Source: Tetrastigma voinierianum
Taxonomy: Eukaryota > Streptophyta > Magnoliopsida > Vitales > Vitaceae
Assembly: GCA_016808115.1 (NCBI GenBank)
Contig: JAEQBH010004434.1
Coordinates: 1-64,000 of the forward strand
Length of the DNA stretch: 64,000 nucleotides
Direction: 5' to 3'
How positions within the stretch are numbered: the first letter of the stretch is position 1; each line of letters starts with the position of its first letter. The position numbers and the translations under genes were made by a program. This document shows positions 54,601-64,000 of the stretch, piece after piece. The notes beneath the pieces were generated by a model. It was not told the DNA's origin, searched no databases, and saw nothing but the letters and a program-made list of their open reading frames with translations.

Positions 54601-56717
54601 TGTAAAGACAGAAAATCATATTTTTTTCTCCAAAAGAGCCCAGCAAGTAATTTCGATAAAAATCCGAAATTTATTTTCTAGATCTCGGATGACAAAACGG
54701 ATTCCACCATTGGAATCGTCTCACAAAATCTAGCTAACCGTGGTCAGGGACGGTGAGTACGTTTTTCGAGAACTTGTCAGTATCGGTCTTAGGTAAACGG
54801 CGTGTGATGTGACAGTCGCTATAACAATAATCATGTGACACATGTTGCATAAGTAGAGAGATGATGAAAATGGACGGGCAAGATAGTGTCAAATATCAAA
54901 AATCCAAGCTTGGGGACATAGATGACATTATAGAATTTGTTTTAAATGATAATAAGACAAAATTGTGCATAGTATCATCTCCTACAATTGAAATTAGAAG
55001 CCAAAAATGTGAATGAGAAAGGGGAGAGATGCAGTAGCCGATTTACATTTTTTAGAGTGAGAGGGTGTGCCTTCTGCAAATCGAGCTTGTCCGTGATCGA
55101 AGTGCTTCGGAGACCAAGGAAAGGCGTGCGGCGAGGGCAGCAGCGTGGCACCGATTTTGAGGAGTTTCGACAAATTCCGTGAGGTAGGGGTTTCATCCTA
55201 CTTGAAGTTACACTTTGTTTAAGTGTTTTTGTGGATGTTTCGGTTGGTTTGAGGCCTTGAACAGTTGTTTGATGGTTTCGAATGCTTAGAACCGGTGTTG
55301 TAGTTTTAAAACCCATTGGACGGTTCGTGACATCCACAGGCTGTTGGGTTCATGGTATAATGTGTGATATAAATTGTATTGTGGTGTGTATAAGTAGAAA
55401 ATGACCATGGATTTGGGTTCACAATATGGAGCAGATGTTGGATAATTTGCGAGTGACGATGACAAGGGTTTCCTTTGTTCCACGTGAATATGTTCATGAA
55501 ATACTTTTGTGAGAAAAATATGTTTGGATGGGTAGTTCAAGTTAGGCTTTGCGTGTTTGTTAATTGGCCCACGCAAGCTAATTTTGTGTAATGGATTGAG
55601 AATTGTTTAAGAGAATTAGGTTTGAGTTGTATAGGAATTGAATAGGTAACATAATTTTAAATGTGTTAAAAAAATGACATGATTATATAAAATATAATTG
55701 TGTTTGTAGGTCATTGGAGATGATATCATGAATTGCTCAAGTGAGCTACTTTGGGGTGATGATTTATGTTATTTAATTACATGTGATGTAATTGTAGATT
55801 TGAGAATATATATGCATATTTGATATATATTGGTATATGAATTGTGTTGAAATGACATATTGCATTTCATATACACCGGGGCAACCTAGAAGTTAGGTGT
55901 GAGTGCATGACATGAAAATTTAAAGAAAAACGAAAATGGTTGCGAAAGGAATTTCATAGGATGAATTTTCGAAGAATGGGGTTGGGAGATGGTCAACAGA
56001 TCATTTCGGATAGGGAGCATAGTATTTCGAAAGGTTCTCCAACACATTCGCCTCGGAGGGTAGTCCCATATTTTTATCGAATCTCGGTAGTATATTTTCA
56101 AGAACAACATGTTTTGTTTTGAAAATGATTATTTTCTCATACATGGCTTAGGCAAGTGTGAGGGAGTCGGTGAGGACTTGAGACATGGGGATGACATGTA
56201 GACATTCAAGTAGGATCACGCATTTACTTAAGTGTGTGTTTACATAGGAACATTGCATATGCACTTAGGTGGGGAGTAACCCATTTAGGGTGATTCCACT
56301 GTGGGCATTAAGCTCACCTTTGTCGGGGATATTATTCGAATTTACATGGAGCATTGAGAGCGACTCATCCTAGAGGCCGTTTTAGAAGAAAGTCGGGTTG
56401 TGGCTTTGGTTTTGTTATGTACACATGTATTAGAACTCTATAAGTTTGATATATGATGTATAAGGATAATTTTATTACCTCTTAAAACTATTGTATATAG
56501 TTGGGATTTATTTGGATGAGTATTGGTTTATAGGCCCAGTGGCCGTTTACTCATAGATATGTCATATTGGCCCATTTGGGACGGGTTTGTATTTGGTAGA
56601 ACTCCTGTATAAAAGGAGACTGCGGAATTTTACGTGAATAGTATGGTTGCGACGTTCCGCGGCCTCTTCCAGCGGGGTTGGCGGGTGGTCAGCGAACACC
56701 TCAGTTTGGGGCGTTCA
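54601..56717 (+). mobile_element. 5' LTR of a Gypsy element
   Basis: It starts TGTAAAGACAGAAAATC and contains ATGTGACACATGTTGCAT, ATGATAATAAGACAAAAT and GTAGACATTCAAGTAGGATC, in the same order as in the solo LTR. It ends GGGGCGTTCA. Directly after it, TTGGTATGAGC is a decayed initiator-Met tRNA primer-binding site, so this is a 5' LTR. The leader that follows matches that of the reverse element. Confidence 0.75.
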
Positions 56718-57429
56718 CGGCTTGGTATGAGCTAGGTAGCGATTCACCTTAGAGACTCGGGTGTAGAGTTTAGGTATACGATTACCTAGGGCTTGAGCGC
56801 TTGGACTAAGGTCATAGTCGTGTAAGAACATCTCCACTCGATGTGGTTCGATGTTAGGTTTAGGTATGAGATTACCTAGAAAGGCACGGGATAAAATTAG
56901 AACACTGCATGAGTTTTAATTGTGATCATGTGATTGTGTGATTGATGTTATAACTTGTGTGATCATGTGATCGTTGATGAATGGTTGTGTGAATGATATG
57001 CATAACATGAATTGTTATGTGTTGTATGGATTGGGTGCTTAGTGATTAGCACTTAGTATGTTGGAAAATTATTAGGAGTTTACAGTGTGTAAAACTAGAA
57101 CAAGAAAATAAATAAAATAAATTTTAAGCAATTTATTTGGTTTATTGGGAAATGAGAAAAAAAAAATTGAGGTGGAGAAAAATATTTTTTTTGTTTGTTT
57201 ACTTGTAAAACTGAAAAAAAAAATGAAAATAAAATTTTTATAAAATTATTTAGGTGTACCGGAGAATGAGAAAAAAAAATGGATAGGTATTTTTTTGGGT
57301 ATTTTCCAGTAGCAAAAAAATGAGAGAGAAAAATTATTTTCTATGGTTTTATAGTTTGTAAAACTGAAGAAAATCAAATAAAATAAATTTTTATAAATTT
57401 ATTTGAGTGTTCTGGAAAATGAAAAAAAA

Positions 57430-57432
<3 letters not shown>

Positions 57433-57474
<42 letters not shown>
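57433..57474. repeat. (TA)n microsatellite
   Basis: About 21 TA units. Confidence 0.95.
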
Positions 57475-57577
57475 TTTGGACATTTTCTAGTAGCTGAAAA
57501 TAATTGAAAAAAAAAATAATGACAAACGAAAAAAAAAAAAAGCACGAATTGGGCTGCGCAGTTGAATTAAGCCTTTG

Positions 57578-57607
57578 GGTCACGATACGGTCATTTGTAT
57601 CGTGACC
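57578..57607. repeat. Perfect 11-bp hairpin GGTCACGATAC / GTATCGTGACC
   Basis: The arms at 57578-57588 and 57597-57607 are exact complements around an 8-nt loop. It resembles the TGTCGCGACA palindromes in layout. Confidence 0.85.
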
Positions 57608-57742
57608 TCAGGATTAGTTTGGCACAGGGGTGAGTGTATTCTGATAGAATTGTATTCTGAAGCTTAGGTGGCCCCAGATGGCTAGGGTTATTGTATCTGC
57701 AATACAGCTGCGATTAATATTAGTAATGACCAGCAGGAGCTA

Positions 57743-60310
57743 GGCGCGGCGCCCCAAAATCGAAGTCAGTTGACAACCCGGTTCTTGCATGGAATACTCA
57801 TGGATGTCGGGTTACCCGACTTCCCACTCCACGAAAATCGGCGAGTCTCCTTTGTCAGGGGAACTCTACAGTACAACACAATCGATAATCAACAATGACC
57901 ACATTGTCTATATAAAGTAAAATAGCTGGCCACTTGGGCCCCTTCATCAATACTCAAACATATAAGCACATGACTATAAAATCATAGTCCATAAAAGTTT
58001 AAATTACATCACTCTTATACAAATAAATACAACCCATATATATTTACAAATTATATATTAAAGCTAAATCAAACTCCAACATAATAATGCGGAGTCACGA
58101 ATGTGGAGTCGACATACGAAAAGGGGTCCCAGGAGAGTGGCGAATCTAGTAGTGATAATCTCCTACAGGCCTACTCCCCACCCTAAGTGCACATGCAATG
58201 GTCGCATAATCAAACACACATCCAAGTGCAACATACACATGTCTACGAATGTTTACATACCATGAATGAGACCTCGACTCACACATGCCCTATGTCTGAG
58301 CTCTGCGGCCAATCCTCAATATGTCATTGAATAATATATCTGAGTCCACTCTGGAGGCTCGTCTCACGTATACACCAAGCTGTGACAAGCTGTTACTAGA
58401 TGACTACCAATGACCCAGTATCAAGCCCTCCGGCTCCATTACCCCGATGCAGTGTCAATGGGTAACAAATCGAAGTCGATCAGGCTCCTATCACCTGACC
58501 GAGTCTATGTGATAAACATGTGCGTGTGTCTTCTTTGGGCAACATAACTTCGGGTGATGCCGCCTCATCTCTTACACCCATACAGAACTATGATATCGCG
58601 GGTCTCTTACACCCATACGCCTCGAGTTCTCGCTGACTCCCTCAAACATGCATTTTGCCATGAATGAAAACCATTTCCAAATAAAGGTATTTGTTTTTAA
58701 CCATGGACAACCCTCCGATATAAATAGTGGATAGACTCTGATAATCTATTTTGTGGACAACCCTCCGATGTATATCAATTGGGCAGACTCTAACGATTTA
58801 TATTGTGTGGACAACCCTCCGATGTTGTAGTGGACACACTCAGATAACTAATATTTGTGACCCTCCAAGACAGATTCTCAGAAACCACCTCATGCACTCA
58901 CTCTTATTAAGTCGCACGGTATATAAATGCTCAATAGTCATTTCCATTTTCTTAACTTCGTCGACTTATTTGGACATTGTCCTGTGTCGAAGCCCACGAT
59001 CAACATCTACGCGGTGTTGATCCGGCCGTGTACTCCACGACACACCATGAACACACCTAACAGTGTCGATCTCAGCATGCGCGGCATTTGTTTTCTAGAT
59101 TCTGCAGAGTGCATATAGAATGCATGATGCTAATTCCAACACACATTCATGCTAATATATTCCACATGCATATATATTAATATAATTAAACCACATCAAA
59201 CATGTTATGCAATTCCACGATAAATTATACCAAAATTAGCTCACATGGGCTAATTAACAAACACGAGCAATTCATTTTGAATCACTCAACCATACACATT
59301 TTCACAAAAAAAAAAAAAAAAAAAAGTGTGTCACTATTCACGATACTATTCACGTCATTCATTTTCTAGTAATAACACACAAAATGGTCCAAACTTGGAC
59401 CCGTATAAACAGGGGCACCTCTTGGTACTTCACGGTTAAATCACACGAATGTTAGCGATACCAAAACACACCGCAAAACCGAAGACATCGATCAGAAATG
59501 GCGAGCCTCAACACGATCAGGGATTACGAAAATAGTCGAAAATCTGTCATGACATTTAAGCAGTCTCGAATTACGAGCTATCAGAAAATAGTCGAGAAAT
59601 TATTGGATTTGTCAATAGTCCTAAAATTCCTAAAAATTCCTACACTCGTCAAAATTTGAGGTGAAATTTACTAACTTCGCGACTTTAGACGAGATTCAAA
59701 CCATTAAATAGCCTTTAGGCTAGAAATAACACAAGTAGGAAAATTCCCTACCTCGTGGAGTTTGACGAAACTCCAAGATTTTGGTGTCCACGCGTAGCTC
59801 TAGTCGCGTAGATCAACTTTGCCTTCAACCTCGACAAAAATATACGGTTCGATTTTCGTAGATTTGAGAAATAAACAAAGAAAAGAAAAAAAATAAAATA
59901 ATTTTCTCTCTCCCTTCCTTTTCTCCTCGGCTCATGCCCCTTTTTGATTGATTTTTTTTTAATTATATTATTATTATTATTATCATCATTTGAATACATG
60001 GTTCATATTATTTTCATTCGAATCCGGGTTTTACCCGAAACAATTTAGCCTCATTAAGTTCATTTTATTTTAAATGAACTTAACCCAAGTCATTTTCTGA
60101 CTTATGTGATTTTTGTAAAAATCTCGTCATTGAAGTCACTGACGACTTATTACCTAAAAAATCGTAAAATATTCCGATTGTCTCAAAATTCGACGCGAAT
60201 TTAACGGCGCAATCCGTTTCGTCATCCGAGATCTAGAGAATTTTTTGTTTTCAACTGAAATTACCATTTTACCCTTTTTCAGAAAAATTGAATTTTTTCA
60301 GGGTTTTACA
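57743..60310 (-). mobile_element. 3' LTR of a TR-GAG-like Gypsy element
   Basis: The right edge ...GGGTTTTACA (minus-strand start TGTAAAACCCTGAAAA) is immediately preceded, on the minus strand, by the polypurine tract AAGGGGGAAGAA (60311-60322), so this is a 3' LTR. The left edge near GGCGCCCCAAAATCG is decayed. At about 2.57 kb it is longer than the solo LTR. About 58690-58860 holds hairpin tandem units and 58560-58625 holds two 'CTCTTACACCCATAC' units. Confidence 0.8.
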
Positions 60311-60322
60311 TTCTTCCCCCTT
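60311..60322 (-). promoter_or_regulatory. Polypurine tract
   Basis: The minus strand reads AAGGGGGAAGAA directly before TGTAAAACCC of the 3' LTR. It would be the primer for plus-strand DNA synthesis. Confidence 0.8.
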
Positions 60323-62363
60323 AACGAGAATTTAGTCCCGAGAAATTCCACACCTATCTTGCATCACTCACATGCATATGCAGCCTTACAACTCCAAGAT
60401 CGTTTTGGGTATGATGGCAGCCTCGGAGTCACGATCACTAACAACTCGATGGGTTGTCCTTCGTCCTTGTCAAGAATGACATTAAAGGCAGATATGTCTA
60501 CCACGGGGTCCACCGTGGCGAGAATCACAGGATCTCGACTCACAATCCCGACATATCGATGACTCACCACTAGATCTATGAGAGGTACCATTATAATGGC
60601 TTTTCCCGGAGGCCTCGACCTCACAGCCCCAGACCTTTCACACAAGATGCAATATGGAACGCTGATGCATCAAACAACAAATGCGGGTATGAAAATGTAC
60701 CACCATAACTAGACGATCTGCATGCTCGACGTAGTGCAACGGCGTAGACACGCCCCTTGGGTCCCGAAGTCACAGTGCATGAGCCACATCCACGACCTCG
60801 GCCCATAATCAGCCCACCGACATACGTCTTTGTAGAAGGTGCTTGTATAGCACTCTATGACTGAAACTGGTTCCTCTGACCCATACTGGGGTGTGGAGGA
60901 ATAAAGCGTATCTGCGCTGTCCCATTGATACGCGGGATTGCAGGCTAAAACCACAGGATCCCATACCTCGATGGGCGATCAGCATCATATGTCAGGGTGA
61001 TGGCAATGGGAAACATGTCTTCGGCCCGGAACTAGCCACAATGCACCGGGACACTTTCGTGGGATAGAAGTCCTCTTGTCTCTTTCCCAGGCCTTCGAAG
61101 AAGGTTGATCCTCCTTACTCTTCCGCGTACTCGCATCAAGATACTATCGTCCCTCCATCTCTCTCTCGCCAAAAGTCATCCCGACCATAAAGTCCATGTC
61201 CTGTAGGTGAAGGCCCACAATCTTGCCCGAATGGACCTTGATCCATTCTCAAATCTCACGATCTTGGCCATATACGTGGCCACATAAGTATGCAGCGTGC
61301 CCGACTCGTGAATGCGGCCATGTACTCCATCAACCTTTGTCATCGTTCCACGCGCCGGCTTTAGGAACTCTTGCCCGGAGCGCAGCATGTCTAAGCGGTG
61401 GTAGGAATCATACTCATAAAGAGCCCATGGAACTTTACTTGAGTCGTTGTCTCTAAATCCTGAAGTCTTAACCCGGTCCAGCCACTTGGGACTCACCCTC
61501 TATTTGGGCCTTGACTAGCACGATCTTGTTTTGCATCGGAGTAATATCCATAGCCTCAAATACATTCTCAATTTGCGAGAACCAATGGTACGCCACCGCC
61601 GGATCCTCCTTAAGCGTCGGAGGGTAGTGTGACAAATCTACGGAGGTTACTCGGGCCTCCACGACTACCAGTTGCCTTGGCACGTGCGATGACGATCGTT
61701 GCAACCCCCAGCGGCCTCGGCAAAGGCCTTTTGGTCAAATGCGTGGTGCTTCTTTTAGCAGTGGGCGGCCTCATTACTTTCGGCCTCGACTTGCCATCTA
61801 CATGTCAAATGACAACAAACTTTATTTAATTCCATTTCGATCTGACTTCAAAGTAACACCACATTACCCATTACTAATAGACTTGACATCCATGAACTGA
61901 CCCGTTCATCACCTTAAGTGGAGCTACTTTCCAACCACTCCTTTATTTATTTCAATAAAATTCAATACTTTTCGGTTCATTTCATTTTAGAACCCTAGGT
62001 TATAGTTCCCCAACCTTAGCATTCCATAACTACATGTCACGTTATACCATGCATATAATTTTCCAGCCTTGATAACCACGCGATCATTTCTCATATACAT
62101 CATGCGGTGTGCATAAGTTTTCCCGCCAATGTGTAACACCTGATGACCACGATCACGAACATGGAATACGTATCGAACGACCACGAAACACGTATCCAAG
62201 ACACAACACGAAACACATCATGCATGTAGTGAGTGCAAGCACAATCCGTAAACTCCTGAGTCGTATACCTAAATTCCGATGCGAGCTATGGCGTTAGTAT
62301 CAGATTTCACATAATAGCAATGGCCTAAGCCCATGTCCCTCAAGCCTAGGTAGTCGTATGCCT
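60323..62363 (-). pseudogene. Gag-protease region of a Gypsy element without pol
   Basis: Minus-strand order: leader (62363 to about 61780), then gag with HYPPTLKEDPAVAYHWFSQIE and NVFEAMDITPMQNKIVLVKA (61640-61520), then GQEFLKPARGTMTKVDG (61390-61330), a weak zinc-knuckle zone near 61040, then a pepsin-like protease, GRVYAVA (60750), GTFSYPHLLFDASAFHIAS (60700-60645) and DISAFNVILDKDEG (60490-60450). The catalytic D(S/T)G is read as DAS. Frames shift several times. No reverse transcriptase, RNase H or integrase fits in the remaining space before the polypurine tract. The whole internal region is about 2.07 kb. Confidence 0.75.
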
Positions 62364-62381
62364 ATGCTTTGATACGAGCTA
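62364..62381 (-). promoter_or_regulatory. Primer-binding site, decayed
   Basis: The minus strand reads TCGTATCAAAGCATAGG just inside the 5' LTR, against the initiator-Met consensus TGGTATCAGAGC. Two or three changes fit deamination and drift. Confidence 0.65.
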
Positions 62382-63184
62382 TGACGCCCCTGGCCAGGGT
62401 CAGGTTGTAACCAGTCAACTTGCAAAATACTCGTGGATATGGTTGCAGAAACACCGCTCCAGGGAAAAATCGGGCAAAGTCTCCTTTTATGCGAGGAACT
62501 TCTACCCAAGAGTACAACTGTCCCAATAATCTACAATAACCACACGGGAATTACATGTCACGAAGTAAAATAATGGCCATGGGCCTATGTCTCAAACATA
62601 TAAGCACATGACTATAAAACCATAGTCCATAAGGATTTAAATTACATCGCTCTTATACAAATAAATACAACCCTTATATATTTACAAAATATATGTAAAG
62701 CCCGCAAATCCGGCTTTCTTTTATATGTGCGATCCGAATGCGGGTGTTGATACGCACGGCTGTACTGAAAGGGAATTCACGGCGGAAGTGAAACAAAGCC
62801 CGGTAGTGATAATCTCCTCTGAGGCTACTCCGCTAAGTGCATATGCAATGGTGCATATTAAACACATCGAGTGCAACATCTGGCGTATACACTGAATGTC
62901 ACATATGCCGTGAATGAGACTCGACTCACCATTGCCCCATGTCTGGGAGCTCATGAGCTCCATCACTCAATATGTCATTGAGCAATATATCCTGAGTCAC
63001 TCACCGACTCGTCTCACATGCATACACCAGCGCTGACAAATGTCTTTGGTATAATGACCAGTATCGAGCCCTCACTAGGCTCCATTACCTGATACCGGTG
63101 TCAATGGGCAGCAAATCCCGAGTCAATCCCGACTCACATCACACAACCCGAAGTCTATGTGATAAACATGGTGTGTTTTCTTTG

Positions 63185-63302
63185 GGCAACATAACTTCGG
63201 GTGATCTGCGGGTCCTCTTACACCCGTACGGTGATCTGCGGTCCTCTTACACCCATCACAGACTATGATCATCGCGGGTCTCTTACACCCATGCGCCTCG
63301 CG
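63185..63302. repeat. Short tandem units with CTCTTACACCC
   Basis: Three units of 35-45 bp, GTGATCTGCGGGTCCTCTTA then CACCC(A/G)T. Two counterparts lie in the LTR at 58560-58625. Confidence 0.8.
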
Positions 63303-63420
63303 AGTTCTCAGCTCCTTAAACATGCGATGCAATGAATGGAAACCATTCCAAATAAAGGTAGTTGTTTTTAGTGAACAAGCCACATCGATATAAATAGTGG
63401 GCCAATTTCCAGATGTCTAT

Positions 63421-63720
63421 TTTGTGGACAACCCTCCGATGTTTATCAATTGGGGCGACTCCGACGATTGATATTATATAAGACCCGACCTCAGTGTATA
63501 TCAATTGGGCGGACTCAGATGATTGATATTATATGGACACAACCCTCGATGTATATCAATTGGGCAAACTCAGTTGATTGATATTATATGGACAACCCTC
63601 AGATGTATATCAATTGAGGCGGACTCAGATGATTGATATTATATGGACAGCCCTCGTGTATATCAATTAGGCAGACTCCGACGATTGATATTATATGGAC
63701 AACCCTTCGATGTTGTAGTG
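63421..63720. repeat. Tandem hairpin units of about 54 bp (five copies)
   Basis: ATCAATTGGG recurs at 63445, 63500, 63555, 63609 and 63662. Each unit has ATATCAAT, about 18 nt, then ATTGATAT, and ends TGGACAACCCTC. Related arrays are at 51535-51715 and 58690-58860. Confidence 0.9.
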
Positions 63721-64000
63721 GACACACTCCGATAACTAATATTGTTGGTCAACCATCCGAACAATTCTCTCAAGAAACCACCTCATGCACTTCGGCTCAC
63801 ACTATTGTTATAGGGTGCGGTGCATATGAGTACAATTAGCCGTTTTCCGTTTTAACCGTCTGACTCATTTGGGCGTTGTCCTGATAATCAAGCCCATGTC
63901 CGACATCCTACGCGGTGTTGATCTGGCAAATTACTCAGACACACCATCAAACACCTAACCTGCAGTGTCGATCCTCAACTATGCACTCACCTAATTTCTA

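Larger units (their letters stand above)
56718..57742 (+). mobile_element. Internal leader of the 54.6-kb Gypsy element, truncated
   Basis: PBS-like TTGGTATGAGC at 56721-56731 is followed by TTTAGGTATACGATTACCTA, which has a counterpart in the minus-strand leader at about 62270-62360. From about 57060 the DNA is A-rich, with a TA microsatellite and 'GAAAATGAGAAAAAAA' repeats. There is no gag. It is probably cut by the arrival of the reverse element. Confidence 0.55.
62382..64000 (-). mobile_element. 5' LTR of the TR-GAG-like element, cut by the window end
   Basis: On the minus strand it ends ...GGGGCGTCA at 62382. Like the 57.7-kb LTR it carries CATATAAGCACATGACTATA and GTGATAATCTCCT, and about 63420-63720 has five hairpin tandem units. 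At least 1.62 kb is present. With the 3' LTR, PBS and polypurine tract it defines one element from 57743 to beyond 64000. Confidence 0.8.

Noticed and set aside
63421..63720. CRISPR-like array
   Set aside because: Units are head-to-tail with no unique spacers, and the setting is a plant LTR.

Overview
This is plant nuclear DNA, most likely from a eudicot. The evidence is GT-AG introns of up to about 3.8 kb, an auxin response factor gene, an F-box/FBD gene pair, low GC with long A/T runs, and dense Ty3/Gypsy, LINE, SINE, TRIM, MITE and foldback remnants. No species-level call is made. No tRNA gene, rRNA gene or CRISPR array was found.

Layout. 1-1.5 kb: LINE ORF2 remnants split by a tandem-repeat block. 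1.78-3.73 kb: a complete solo Gypsy LTR with a 5-bp target duplication. 5.4-11.1 kb: two convergent, broken F-box/FBD/LRR copies carrying a MITE, LTR-like repeats and a five-fold tandem amplification. 11.5-15.2 kb: a large inverted-repeat structure holding a hAT-like repeat with a truncated Gypsy LTR inside. 16.3-27.2 kb, plus strand: a U2AF35-related (URP/ZRSR2-type) minor-spliceosome factor in about nine coding exons, with a TRIM, LINE and Tourist-like MITEs in its introns. 27.4-30.4 kb: a SINE, more MITEs and a foldback element. 30.4-30.9 kb, minus strand: a small proline-rich protein. 33.0-33.6 kb: possible terminal exons of an unrecognised gene. 33.95-36.75 kb: unexplained DNA rich in CpG. 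37.4-42.7 kb, minus strand: the 5' half of an ARF1-like auxin response factor with many small indels. 42.7-48.3 kb: AT-rich DNA with ATATCGG-type repeats. 48.4-64 kb: nested Gypsy elements, including a solo LTR inside another solo LTR and a gag-protease-only (TR-GAG-like) element that runs off the window end.

The two conserved genes keep their splice sites and domains, yet both carry repeated 1-2 base indels, mostly losses from short homopolymer or dinucleotide runs. This either marks pseudogenes or reflects consensus errors in the assembly. The pattern across independent loci favours the latter at least in part, so 'broken' calls here are provisional. The most interesting signals are the TR-GAG-like element, the LTR family with a hairpin-forming tandem repeat of about 54 bp, the TGTCGCGACA palindrome array, and the CpG-rich unexplained block.
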